Position numbers and translations under genes: made by a program
Notes under the pieces: generated by a model
The model's database searches: none
Told to the model about the DNA's origin: nothing
What the model saw: only the letters and a program-made list of their open reading frames with translations
Shown: positions 45,507 to 58,114 of the stretch, in pieces
Numbering within the stretch: the stretch's first letter is position 1
Layout of the letters: each line of letters opens with the position of its first letter
NCBI GenBank assembly: GCA_037974665.1
Contig: CM075778.1
Coordinates: 15,365,001 to 15,429,000 of the forward strand
Direction of reading: 5' to 3'
From: Ehretia macrophylla
Taxonomy: Eukaryota > Streptophyta > Magnoliopsida > Boraginales > Ehretiaceae
Length of the DNA stretch: 64,000 bases

Positions 45507-46127
45507 GTTGGTGGTATTAGAGCTCTAGGTTTTAATGATCATCATGTCTAGGTGGGTCTTGGGTAGGGTATATCGTGTTTAGTTTTGAATATAAGCTTGA
45601 CTATTGTTATTTCCTAATGATCAATGCATACTTTCATGGTTTTTACTCATTACATTGTGTGTATGTCGGTTTATAGGGAACGACATGATCAAATGAGAAC
45701 CAACATAGTGCAACATCGTGCTAGCCAACATTGTCCTTAAAGGTCATAACCTACATCCTTACTCTAAAAATTTAAATGCCAGCTCGTCTACTGTTGTAGG
45801 GCAAAATAATCCTACGAGACGGCCTGAAATGTTTCCACCATCAGCACCTCGTATATAGCTCTTTAAACTACTCCTCAACCTGATCTTGTTCTGAAACTAA
45901 TGCCTTCGATTGTGTCTCAATCTATACCATTGGCTATTTCCCATATTATGCCTAAGCCTGAACTTGTTCTGTCTTCTGCACCCTGTACTTGAAGGATCTC
46001 TTAGGGTTATGAACATATTATAGCTATTAATCAAAGCAGAAGTAAGCTAGAATTTCAAAAAAATTCAAAGATTAAAGCATTATATTCCTATAAAACCCTA
46101 ACTTTATTTCATGTAGTTAACATAATC
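45507..46127 (+). pseudogene. Element F leader and gag relic (left arm of inverted duplication)
   Basis: Follows the PBS with a gypsy-like leader and a Pro/Ser-rich gag-like stretch broken by stops. From about 45850 it matches 61103-61375 in reverse complement. It is cut at 46127 by solo LTR G. Confidence 0.55.
45512..45523 (+). promoter_or_regulatory. Primer-binding site of element F
   Basis: TGGTATTAGAGC differs from the initiator tRNA-Met PBS by one C-to-T change. It lies 5 bases after the LTR end, so F is a plus-strand element. Confidence 0.75.
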
Positions 46128-49100
46128 TGTAACAACTCGGCCCCAGCATGTAGCATATCATACTTAATTGCATATAAACTTGTGCCAGTTTAATTGTTAT
46201 ATGTGCATATGTGTTTATTTTAGCATTTAAGATTTATATAGTAGTTTCATTTTCTTCTATTTCTCTTCTTTTCTTTAAAGGCGACACTAGCATTATTAAA
46301 TTCAAACAAAAATATTTTAACTGCTATTTTGACATTTACATTATACGGGATTGTTTTTAATACTTAGTAAACTTATTTTCATCGTTTTTAAACGAGCCTT
46401 GAGCCCGGAGTAAAAATTAAAGTATTTTATTTTGCAAATCTCGTATTTTTTCCTTAATATACACTTATTTTTGGGCATACGTTCATAATTTTTATTTGCA
46501 TAGCACCTCGGGAAGGCGGGTAAAAAAATTATTTTATATACCATATGAATAGTAAAAACATAGTTGTATTTTTGGACTAGCTAGTTTTAATTAGTTTTGG
46601 GCTTTAATTTAACCTATATACACATTATTACTAAGGCCCAACTAATATACTATCTATATATACATCTTATATATACATATATACACATTTATATACATAT
46701 AATACACACAAAAACAAAATAAAAAGCAAGAACCGCCCCTTAAACCCGTGAGCTTATTGGAGCCAAAGGAGAAAAAAAATCTTGCTAGCTTTTACCATTT
46801 TCATCCATTCAAAGCTTAAATTCAAGTGTCTAAGAGCCTTTCCTAGCTTCTACCTCTTGTATTAGTGAGGGATACCATGCTTTTATGCATATATAAGCTT
46901 AAACCTAACTTGCGTAAATTTTTAGATTTAATGTGTATGCTTAGTTGATTGGTTATAATTGTTTCTAATGGTGTTTATGAAGTTAGTAGAACATCCTTTT
47001 GTGCTTTGCTTAGTTGTTTGGCCATAGATACATGAGATAGACAAATGAAGAAGATGATGAATAGTACATTTTAGGGTTTTTGTTAATTCTTGATTTAAAG
47101 CTTAATTATATGTTATATAATGATACCATAGGTGTTAATGAACCTAGGATAGAGCTTAAAATGCATAAAACATGTTTAATCTCGCGTAAATTGGATTAAA
47201 TGCTAAATGGGTCATTTGTTGATTGGTTGTTCGGGTGTAATTGAATACCGTAATTAGTATTTAATATGTGAGGTGGTGCTTAAAATGTAATTATGGCATT
47301 GATTTGAGGGATGGTTTGGGTAGTTGTAGTTCAAAGATCAACCTTGGGGCTTTCAGGACTTTTGGGATAGACATAGTTGAAAACGGGTTTTCAAAGCACT
47401 AAGTGGTGCCATAAAGTGCCCTTAGAAGTGTAGGATAGTTGGCTTGGGGAATATGTGACTTGAGTTCCGTAGGTGCATTGAAATGAACTAATGAACTAAG
47501 GGGAAAAGTCACAAAGCTAGTCTAATGTTGGCAATAGCTTGGAGTTCTACTTTTCATGAAGTTTTAATTAACTTCAATTGATTGGCTAAGTGCTTGAATA
47601 CATTGGTATAACATGTGTAGTTATTTGTAGAAGTTTCGTGAAATAGGTTATATAGTTATTTTAATAGAAAATGCTTGTATTTTTCCTATATTGTTATCTT
47701 AGCTATATTGCTTGCAAAATTGTCTCATATATGTTATCTTGTATGGCTATCGAATCGATTTTTCTTGGAAATTATAGATATCATTGAGTAAAACTCACAT
47801 CTATCGTTATCGTTGTCATTATCGTGGTTGTGCAACCATTCATATGAATATGGTAGCCACCCATTAGGCAGCATCGGCCTTGCCAGTGGTTGTCTATCCT
47901 CCATAGCTATTCCCTCTTTCGCTAGGGATGCCGCCCTGGGAGAGCTGGGTCGTAGGATTAACGGGATGTTATATCCGGAGCACCCTGTTTGGTGTATAAG
48001 GTTATGTCTGCTTATGGATTTCTTGTTATCGATATCGTTATTATTGTCTATCCGAGTTTGTGGCTCGTATTTCGTGGTTCGTGGATCGTGGATCGTGATT
48101 CATGGTTGGTACTCGTGATCAACCTTGTATCCTTTTCATTAAGTAACTCTTGCTTAGGCCATAAGTCGTTGGAGAGTTACCATTACTTATGCTCTTTTAT
48201 TTGTGTTAATTTGCTTGTATATTTGAATTGTGTGTTATATTACTATTGTTTCCTCTAGGTTGCTTATTGTATTTGTGCTATCGTGGTTGTTTGACTTCTC
48301 TAATGGGTAACAGTTAATTGCTTATTATATATTGTCCAGCATAGCTAAGTTAGCTTATTGATGGTTGTTACATTGCACAAAAACATTTTTAAAAATGCCC
48401 CGAATATCTGTTTCACCTCCCTCACTGAGCAACTGTGTTTACTCACTCCCTCTTTCTAACCATTTCAGGTTTAGTGCCTTCTGAGACCGAGGAGAAGAAA
48501 GCTCAAGAGTTTCTTTGAGTGCATGACTTAGTTTCAATTGGTTGTTTCTATGTAAACTTTGTGTATGATATGTATTCTTTTGAGGCCTACGTGCCTTGTC
48601 GATATTAGTTGGTTGTAATGAATGTAACTAAGAGAGGCTCACCTAGTGATAGTGGTTTGTAATAACTTTAATGCTGTAATTTATTGCCTAGTGGTTTGCA
48701 TGCTTGTGTAGACTAAGTTAATGATGGTTGGATGGGTTAATATCTAAGAAAGTTAAGTAGAAAATATTAGAGTGGTATGATAATCAAAACCTTGATCTTA
48801 GAATTTCAATAACTAATGAAATGCATGCTCGTATGTTATATTTTGTTATAGTAGAAAGGCTCAGATGGCCTTATAGTCTTGGAAAGTTATGGAATAAATG
48901 TTGTAAACTATTGTTGTAGTTATTTCTTCTGAGTGCAGGTATGTGGTGTGACGCCCGAGACCCCAACATATTCATATTAACTGTTGCATACTTTACTTGT
49001 GCATTTACTTATTTTCGGAATAGTTACTATTCATAATGAAATTTACGAATTTACATTTTTGCTATGATATATGACTCGTATAAGGTAGGAGAAAAATATT

Positions 49101-49599
49101 GTTTTGTGCATCACATGCTTGGAGTATATTTACGTGTATTTATTACAGTTATATACATTTAATTAAGAATAACATGCAAGTAAAATAATTAAAATATATT
49201 TATAGGTGCGAAACTGTATTTTTATTTGCTAGTGAGCTTATTCATTGTTCTATGTGCAATCAGTTGTCTTTAACGTGCACTTATCTCAAACTATGTGCAT
49301 ACATATAATTTAACAAGAAATTTCATCTATTAACATGTATTGCATCAATATAAATGCATTTTTATGTAAGTAGACACATTTAATTGGTTAATGTTCATAA
49401 TTCTCATTTTACGTGCAATTTCGGGACTTCCCAAACATTTTGAAAATCGTAAGAATCGTAGAAAATAATTAACGTAGACAAGTAGGAATTGGAGTAACTA
49501 AATAGTTAGATTTTAACCAAAATGGAAAACTAGTAAAGTATTTGGTTAGGGGTAAATTAGTCATTAGGCTTATATATCTTTTATTATACATACATATTA

Positions 49600-49709
49600 T
49601 ATACACACTCACACAAAACACAAACACATAAACACACACACCACACAAACGACATACATATACACACACACACACAATCACACAGCTGAAAACACATACA
49701 CACCAACAC
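49600..49709 (+). repeat. AC-rich tract in LTR J
   Basis: Dense ACACAC runs. K inserted within it; the matching GA-rich tract continues at 53275 after K. Confidence 0.8.
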
Positions 49710-52700
49710 TGTGATACCCCAAAATGGGCACGTATTTAATTGCATTTATTATGTGTTATCTTAAATGATAGCTGTGAGAACCCGAGTATTCATTACATGT
49801 GCATTCATTTATTTTAATCATTATTTGAAAAATAATATGTGCATTTACATGACTTATTTAGTGTTTTAAAATTTAAAATTGCATTTAAAGTTCATTTAAA
49901 TTACATCTTGTTGACTTTCACATTCTTTGACTAAACTAGTTGACATTTCATCTACATTGACCAACTAGGACAAGGTGGAAATTTTTAAAATGTTTAATGA
50001 AAGACAAACTTGGGATTAGAAATAAAAATGCAAGGTTAATTAGTCAAATTTTGGGTCAACTTTGGAATTAAATTTGAACCAATTGGGGAAGATTTAGGTA
50101 GCAAATTATATATGGTTGGAAATCTCTATGAGTCTAGTTTCTAAGGCTTCAAACCGTTCGTGAATTGGAGTTTTCTAGAAGAAGTTATGGCCGTTTTCGT
50201 AAGGTTGCGCAGGGCTGTTTTGGTTTACGCGGGTTTGACCGAAGACTTGACCTTTGACCTTCATTAAAGCTTATAAAACACCAAAAAAATCCCAAAATTG
50301 CTCATCTTCTTCTTGCTTCAGCCGTGACCAGTCCAAACCCTAGGAATAGTAGATTTTTCACTATTTTGCTTATATCTTGAGCTAGAAGCGGAACCAAGAC
50401 GCAAACCAAGCATTTTTGGACTCGTGTCGATGTCTAGCATCTTTCTACCGATCGTTTTTGCCTTTATTTTGTGAAACAAAGGTGAGAGATTTTTTTTTCA
50501 AATCTTCCAAAGTTTATTTTTACATCATAAAATGCTAGGATTGCATTTGTATCTTGCTAAATAGGTGTTAGAGAAGACTTTACCGATTAATTTCTTGTAT
50601 AGAACATATTTTGTTGAAATTGGCTATTTTGAGTTGTTCAATGATTTATATGCCTAAGTTGTGTCTAATCTTGATTCTTAGATTTTATATAATGCTCATA
50701 TATGTTAATGAACCTATCTAGCATAATAAAATAACTTGAGATTGCAAAATGGAGCAAAATAAATGGAGAATGTAGCTTGCTGAATTTTTCTATTTTTGGG
50801 CGTTTAGGGGCTGTTTCGTTGGGCAGTTTTTGTGCACCCATTAGATTGCTTATTTTATGCTATTATATGGTTTATAAGCCTTTTATTAGATAGGGAAAAA
50901 TGTTGGTAGTTGGAGGGTCATGGTGGTTTGGGTGGAATAAGCTAAATTGTTGGTGTTTTTGAGTTGAAATGGTTGGTTTAGGTGCAAATGTGTGCTCCTG
51001 TGTGGTGTGTAATCTCTACGCTTGTAATGGTGACCTTTGGGCTGCCTCGAAGTTATAATAGTAGCATGCTAAGGTTGTGTAGTGATAGGTGGAAGTTAGA
51101 ATAATTTTGATTGCATAAGTTGCTATAATTGAGCTAGTATTGCCTACTTAGCTATTGTTCTCGTTGTTATATTTGGCTGTGAATCATGTCTATGAGGTTT
51201 CTTGTGATAAATATGTGTTCTATTACATGCTAGGTGGATCCATTGAGCCAAACTTGCGTCATGGAAACTAGTAGAGGTGAGGGAGAAACATTTATATGCA
51301 TTTCTTTGAATGTTAGGGTTTGTGTTGAATTTTGTAATTGTTGTATATTGTGATATAAATGCTTATGAATGCTTCCAAAACCTTCTAAAATGATTAGTGA
51401 ACATTCTTTTGCAAGCTATTGGCATAGTTTATGGCTAGATTTTGAAATGACAAGTTAAAGAAGACAATGAATAGTGTAAATTTTAAGGTTTTGATAAAAT
51501 GTGCTTTCGGGTTTGATTCAATACTATAGTTAGGTGCTATAGATATTAATGAAGATAGTCTAATGACCCCATGTAGTTTAATTGCTCGGAACTTAGCTAA
51601 AACGCGACATAGCCGACTTTTTAAAAGGGGTTTCGGGTTAATGCTAATCCGGGTAGAATTGAGCTTCACATTTGGTATTGTTAGGCTACCTAGGTGCTAT
51701 AGAAGCTTTGTTAACCCTTGTTTGAAGCCCGGATAAGATATGTGTAGTTCAAAGCTATAAGAGGGAAATTGGGGCTTTTGGGGTAATTGCGGGTAATTGA
51801 ATGCGTTTGAGGGTTGTAAGGGTACCTTAAGGGCTAATTAGAATATTGGTATAGCTTTCCCTTGAATTTGAATCTCTAACATGAGTTTGGAAGGAAAATA
51901 GCTTGAATAACAAAGGGGTTTAAGTGCAAATTCAGTTGTTTCACGCTTCTAAAATCATGGCATGACTCCTTGTGTGTTTAAATGTGGTTTCTAGTTGTTT
52001 TGGAGCTTTTGGTATAGTTCTATGTGTATCTTGAATATGCCCCTTTGTAAAACTGCTTAATTGCTTGTGTAAATTGCTTCTATTCTAACTGCTTCGAGGT
52101 CAACCTACTTTGTTGATCCTCCTATGTGTTATAGCTTATATTGTTGATATTGTCTTGCCATTGATAAGTGCATTGCATAGTGGTTGCGCAACCATAGTGT
52201 CAGGGGCGGATGTGTTGAATATCGGCTGGGCGGCAGAGGGCTTGCCAGTGGATATTCAAACTCCGTGCCCTAGTCCCTCATTCGCCTGGTTCGGAGATTG
52301 CCAGGGGATGTTGGGTCGTAGGATTATCGGGGTACATCCGGAGTACACCCACTGGAGTGATTGGGATTATGCAGGCACAGTGATCGTGGTTCGTGGATCG
52401 TGAATGAAGATCAAGTGAAGATTGGAGTGTTGGGGTTAAGTGTAATGTATCCTTTTCAATGTGTGGTTACTTAATCTGTTGTCATTCTTGAATGGTTTTA
52501 ATTGTTATTAATGTTTAACTGTATTACTTGTTGCATTGCACGCCCTGGGAGACTTTATCCCTCACTGGGCAACAGTGGTTGCTCATACCTCGCTAACATG
52601 TTTCAGGAGGTGCATTTGGAGGAGGAGTTGCCTTAGTTGCAGTGTCTAATTGCGTGAGGTGGATTTATGGCTCTTGCTATTATGTGGAGATCTTGTTTGC

Positions 52701-53239
52701 TCTACCTTATTTTCTATTTTGTAACCTAAGTGCTTATGTATATGTTTGAGTGATTGTAAGCTGAATGCTAGTTGATTGTAGTAGGAGATATGAACTATGG
52801 CATGTAATAACTTATATTTCTGCTCTTAGCTTCTCTGCATGCTTGGGAGTGAATAACTGGTTGTTTTCAATTTCTAAGAATGCTTAAAAGCTATCATGGA
52901 GTGGCATGATAAGCGGTTTGGTAAAGAAGTGAAGTTGGATGTATGCTTGCATGATTCTAACTGTTTGAATGTTTTAAGGCTCGGATGGCCTTAAAGTTTG
53001 AGTCTTTAATTAGAATTGGAGTTCTAGGTTGTTTTGTGGCTTTATTGGTTGCTTACAGGCTTTCAGAATGTCCACGGTACAGGGGAGACTCTGTCCGTTT
53101 GTCGGGTCCAGACTTAACCTTTAGCATGGGGTTGAGTCGGGGCGTTACATTTTAGGTAGTCTGAGACCAAGTTTGGGATTGGGTTGAGAATAGCATGGTT
53201 AGTAGAGCCTCCGGTCTCATGAGGGTTTGGGGCGTTACA
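49710..53239 (+). mobile_element. Mosaic solo LTR K, nested in J
   Basis: Begins TGTGATACCCCAAAATGG and ends TTTGGGGCGTTACA with perfect TSD AACAC (49705-49709 and 53240-53244). A second LTR-like start (TGTGAGAACCCGAG, 49773) and a second LTR-like end (GAGTCGGGGCGTTACA, ending 53149) lie just inside. The left 1.5 kb looks A-like, with TTGACTTTC words. About 51370-53090 matches the reverse complement of element D's LTR. No TSD supports a separate inner insertion, so K looks recombinant. Confidence 0.8.
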
Positions 53240-56200
53240 AACACATACTCTACACACACATACACCTAAAAATCAAGGAAAAAGAGGAGAAAAAGAGGAA
53301 GAAAGAAGAAAGATAGGAGCCAGATCTTTCCCTCTCAAGCTTCAGATCATCATTTCTTGAGATTATAAGGCGAGAAGAATCCTTTAAAAAACTGATTTTA
53401 GAAGTTATAAGGCATATATATGTGTTGTTGAGTAAGAAAGTGTTGTATTATACAAGTTTAGACATGTATATGATTGCAGGATTTTTGTTGTAGTTGTTGT
53501 ATTGTGTGAACTATTTGAACATATAACCTCTAAGAAAACATTCTGGAAAAATATGTATGTTCATCTAGACTTTGAGAGGAATAATTCTTGTTTAGGTTAA
53601 GTCATGAGGAAAAATCATTTACTTGCCCGAAAATACCAAAATCAGTGAGGTTTGTAGTTGAGCTGGTGCATGACAGTTTTGCTTGCCTGAATTTCGTGGT
53701 ATTTTTGACCTAATATTACTATCTATAAAAAATTGAAAAACTTAGGGTAGGTAGTTTGATCAGTTAAGAACAAACTTTGTTTAGGCTGAAAAATTAGAAA
53801 AAATCGTTTAGGACTTCAAAAACATTAAAAATCAAAGGGTGACAGAAAACATAAGCAATCTGGACAGTTTGCGCACCTATATTGTTTTAGTCATATCTTG
53901 ATGAATTTAGCTCAAAATTAGGTGCCGTTTGATTCTAGAGTTATCTACTTTCCAAGATCTTTCCATACATGTAAAAATTAGTTTATTTGGGAGTCATTTC
54001 GTTAGGTAAATATGCAGCCAAACTTGAGCTATTACGGAGATGTTGAAACTATTGAGCTTATTTGTTTTGTACTTCTAATGTTTCTTGAAGTTAAATAATG
54101 TATTATAAGACATTGTTATTGCTTGTTATATAATGTAATCTATGTGAATATATATAAAATGTTGAAGGTGATGCTATGCACAATATGATATGATTCTCTA
54201 TGCGTTATATAACCTATTATGTGACTTATGTGCTAACTAGCAAACACTTAGAAGGGAAAGGTAAACTGTATGAAAGAATATGTTTAATACTCTTTGAACC
54301 TTATTAGAACCTAGCTTTGATTAGCTTTAAAACCTTAAGAGAATTACCTTTAGATTAAGTTAATAGCTAATTAAGGAATAAGTGGAGTTGAACTAGTTTC
54401 ATATACAAGTTATTAACTAATGTAAAGGAACCTTGAGCAACTTATGAACCCGTATTAGTAGTACTAACTAGTCTTAAATTCAAAGGACCAACTTCGGTGT
54501 AATAGTAAAACAACTCTTTCTTGACTTGTAAAGTTATCTTTTATTCTTAATCTTAATCGCTAAATGAGAAACCTTAACTTTAAAGATATTGTTGATTATA
54601 AATTAAATAATTGTTGAACTTGTATTAGATTAATATGTGATTAGCACTAGTTGTTTCTATTGTATCTCTTCCATTGATTACTACTTCATGTGAGATAACT
54701 TTATATGTAAACTAAAAGCTCTATTGATTCGTTAATTTGCTATGTTTAGAGTGTTCAACTTGGATTCATGGATGTGTAACGAAATGTAAGAATTAGTTGT
54801 TAATATCTAAAGTTAACTTTTCCTAATAGTTACTAGCCTTACTCATTTCCTATGTGCCACTGTTCACCTACCAATGATAGTTATTTGTATGACTACCTAA
54901 ACTATGTAATAATGTGGAATAAACAAGTGATTGTATAGCTTTTATCATTGTGACTTGAGATTTCATAATTAGTTAAGTTAGAATTGCTATAATCAATTAT
55001 TAAAAGTGTTACACTTATATGAATAACAAGGGGTTGCACATTTGAGCGGATTCAAAGAGCTTTTAAGTAAACCTAAGCTATATTCTTACAAGTTTGGCAA
55101 AAGTGAAGGAGTCTTCATCTCTTTCATGCATCTTAGCTTATTTTATTGCTTCTAGATTGAATGATTTAGTTTAATTGATAAAGTTTATATGTACTATTTA
55201 CTTCCTACCTTGTGATTTCTTGTTGTTATTTGTGATTATTTTGTGATATCTCGTGAATTCTCGAATTCGTATTTCGAGTTGCGCAACCTTTTCGGACATG
55301 GTAGTGTCGAGAAACTCCGGGCGGCATCGGGCTGTCGGTCTCCCTCGATTACCATGGTGCCTATTCCCTTTCTCGTTGAGTATACTCTACTATCCCAAAG
55401 GCGTGGTTCACCTCGTTGAGGCATATGAACCTATCCGAGAGAAATGGGTCATAGGATCGGGGTACATCTAGAGTACCCCATTTGGAAAAATAAGGGGTTT
55501 GCCAACATTTGCTTGAAAATCATGGCTCGTGGTTTGAGATTGAAGACAAGAAGATGAACCGTATCCTTTTGATATGTGTTTAATGTTTACTCGATTGACT
55601 CGCTATACTGTATTACTTGTATGATTATCTTTGTTGCATTACACGAAATAATTTTTGAAAACACTCCTGGTTTATTGTATCCCTTCCTTCACTGAGTAAC
55701 TTTGGTTACTCATTCCTCATTTCAACATGTTACAGGTGCAATTAGAACAACTACCTTGAGTGTTGTGTTGTCGGTTGCTTATCTGCTGATGTTGGATGCC
55801 TTTGAAGATGTGTGCTATTATAATATGTCTTATTTTGAGACCTTTGAGGTCTTGTATGTACTAATGATAAATTTGGTGGGTTGTAATTGAAGTTGTAGTC
55901 TTGAATAGTTTAGTGGCGTAGTTGGTATATAATAGTTAATGATAGACTTTAGTGCCTTTTGACTACATGCTTGTGTGCTAAAGGAAGTTGAGTGATGGAC
56001 TTAATATTTAAGTACGGTAATTAGAATTAGAGTGGTATGATAAGTGGATTTAAAACATAAGATTTTAATGGATTTTAACCTTGCATGCTTGTGTGTTATT
56101 ATATTGGGTTCTAAGGCTCGGATAACCTTGAGAAGTTTGTAGTATATGATGACGTTGGAGGATGGAATTGTATCTTGGAGTCGAATTGTAGCTTTAAGAA

Positions 56201-56432
56201 ATTTACTGTTTGCAAGTGAACTGATTGTCCTATAAACATTGGAGACTCCGTTCGTATTTCCTTATTTTTCGGGGCCTCGGGTATTGGATCAAGGCTCCGA
56301 TCTCAAGAGGGATCGGGGCATTACATGTGGTTAGTCTTAAAAACAGGGAAAACTCTATCCGTTTTCTCTCATTTTTCATGACCTCGGGTTTTGGATCGGG
56401 GCTTCGGTCTTGAGAAGGATCGAGGTGTTACA

Positions 56433-56799
56433 GAATCAACACATTTATATAAAAAATATATATATGTAATCAAGAGTTAGTATAATAATACACCTCTTGA
56501 AGACAAGCCATGAAGCCCAAGATATGAACACTTGATGAAGACACCATCTTTCACAAAGGGCAAGAGTTCTAGTTGGTCCACACAAGCATAGAATGACCTT
56601 TTGTTTTTCTTCTATGATCTTTGTGCTAACTAAACCCTTGAATAAATTGAGCTTAAGGATGAAGATAGAAGCAAAACAACCTTTTTCTTCTTCTTTTTCT
56701 CTTAAACTCATAGGTCCCTTTTGAAGAGGATGGAAAATGTGTTTTTTGCTTTCTCTTGTGTCATTATATGTGTTAAAGTTTTGGTCAAAGAGACCGGAA
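56433..56799 (-). repeat. LTR leader-like fragment between G and H
   Basis: 56590-56799 is the inverted copy of 23258-23465. The sense direction is minus, with AC- and GA-rich bases in the expected order. The 121-codon minus frame spans it but is low-complexity and not supported. Confidence 0.6.
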
Positions 56800-57240
56800 C
56801 CCTGATCCAAAACCCAAGGTCATGAAAAACGAAGGATCATGGACAGAGTTTCTCCTGTTTCTAGGACTAACCACATACTTGCACTCAGAAGAAATAACTA
56901 CAACAACAGTTTACAGCACTCATTCCATAACTTTCGAAGACTATAATAAGGTCATCCGAGCCTTTCTACTATAACAAAATATAACATACAAGTATGCATT
57001 TCATTAGTTATTGAAATTCTAACATCAAGGTTTTGATTATCATACCACTCTAATCTTTTCTACTTAACTTTCTTAGATATTAACCCATTTAACCATCATT
57101 AACTTAGTCTACACAAGCATGCAAACCACTAAGCAATAAATTACAGCATTAAAGTTATTACAAACCACTATCACTAGGTGAGCCTCTCTTAGTTACATTC
57201 ATTACAACCAACTAATATCGACAAGGCACGCAGGCCTCAA
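56800..57240 (-). repeat. Truncated 3' LTR of element H
   Basis: Matches 58140-58600 closely (for example ACTAACCACATACyTGCACTCAG and GTGAGCCTCTCTTAG). The left terminus is missing. Confidence 0.75.
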
Positions 57241-57357
57241 AATAATATCTAAGTTGTCTTAATCTCAGAAATACAAATATAATCACATAAGAATATCAGT
57301 TGCAGAGACATAAAATAATTCATTATTATCCATACTTGCTCCGCGAAGCTCTCCCTG

Positions 57358-57777
57358 TTATGCTAGAACATTATCTGCAGCTCTAGATTGACTACTCTGC
57401 CCAGACGCCCGTCTCCGAGTACTCTTGAACCTGAGGCACTCCTTGACCTTATGTTGGTCACTGCCACACCCCGTACATCTGCCCGTCTTCCTCCAACAAT
57501 TGGTGACATCATGGCCCTTACGATTGTAGTAAGTACATTGCAGAGGTTGGCAGGGTCTCTTGTTTCGTTGACTTGGTCCTACCTCAATCTCAGCTTTCCT
57601 CTTCTCAACCTTAGGTGGTATTACCAAAGTCTCACGCTAAACTAGTTGTTCAAATGCGTGTGCAAATCTAGTCAAAGCATCTGTCACCCTTAACAATGCA
57701 TGTTCCCCCGTTGTTGTCTGACTAACTGCCCCCTCTTCTTGTTAGTTCTTATCTCTGGAAGATCCGCTGTTGGCCAT
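57358..57777 (-). pseudogene. Gag relic of element H (N-terminus joined to zinc knuckles)
   Basis: Starts MANSGSSRDKN at 57775-57777 and ends in a nucleocapsid region with two CCHC knuckles: C-T-Y-Y-N-R-K-G-H-D-V-T-N-C, where Tyr replaces the second Cys, and C-T-G-C-G-S-D-Q-H-K-V-K-E-C, which is intact. Two in-frame stops (TAA after the eleventh codon, TAG before RETLVIPP) are consistent with C-to-T changes. Most of the central gag domain is deleted, leaving about 140 codons. The fusion of gag start to nucleocapsid indicates an internal deletion. Confidence 0.75.
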
Positions 57778-58100
57778 TTTTCTATAGGGAAGAGATTACT
57801 TACCAGTTTAAAGGATAATATATGTATGCATGCAGTAGAAAGCATAAAAGGTACATATATTAACAAATATACTACACAGAGGCACACATAGTCACATAAG
57901 TGCACATTTGACCACATAGTTACACATATCACACATTCTTCATATTTCACAGAAACAAATCACATAGAAACACATTTTCACTCAAGTAACACGAATCTCG
58001 CATGCAAGTACACCACTATTCAAAGCACATTACACATGCACGCACTCGGGGTTCGCTACCCAACAGACTGAGGACCCTGTCCCAGCTGCAAGCTAACTAT
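57778..58100 (-). other. Leader of element H
   Basis: Contains CACATAGTCACATAAGTGCAC-like words as in other leaders, and the PBS-proximal block CTGAGGACCCTGTCCCAGC (58068-58086). Confidence 0.65.
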
Positions 58101-58112
58101 GCTCTGATACCA
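58101..58112 (-). promoter_or_regulatory. Primer-binding site of element H (initiator tRNA-Met)
   Basis: Minus strand TGGTATCAGAGC, two bases from the LTR at 58115. Confidence 0.9.
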
Positions 58113-58114
58113 CC

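Larger units (their letters stand above)
48947..56325 (+). mobile_element. Solo LTR J (plus sense), nested in G and split by K
   Basis: Begins TGTGACGCCCGAGACC and ends GATCGGGGCATTACA, with perfect TSD TGTGG (48942-48946 and 56326-56330). Own length is about 3.84 kb without K. Its downstream part (55270-55500) resembles the reverse complement of element 1's LTR core, with the palindrome AGTTGCGCAACC at 55277-55288 and GGGCGGCATCGGGCTGTCGG at 55319-55338. Frames of 60-72 codons there are LTR noise. Confidence 0.9.
46128..56432 (+). mobile_element. Solo LTR G (plus sense), split by solo LTR J
   Basis: Parts are 46128-48946 and 56326-56432. It begins TGTAACAACTCGG and ends GAGGTGTTACA; flanks are TAATC (46123-46127) and GAATC (56433-56437), four of five. 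It matches the 5' LTR of H (58115-61102) in reverse complement across its whole length, including the interrupted part. No PBS follows its right end, so it is a solo LTR. Palindrome variant GGTTGTGCAACC at 47826-47837. The 101- and 89-codon frames at 47813-48258 fall in the LTR core and are not supported. Confidence 0.82.

Noticed and set aside
49773..53149. A further solo LTR nested inside K
   Set aside because: Start- and end-like motifs exist, but flanks ATAGC and TTTTA do not match, and part of the interval aligns to D's LTR. A mosaic is a better description.
56445..56810. 121-codon minus frame
   Set aside because: Spans a low-complexity LTR leader fragment and a junction with another LTR; its counterpart at 23197-23466 is in a different frame context.
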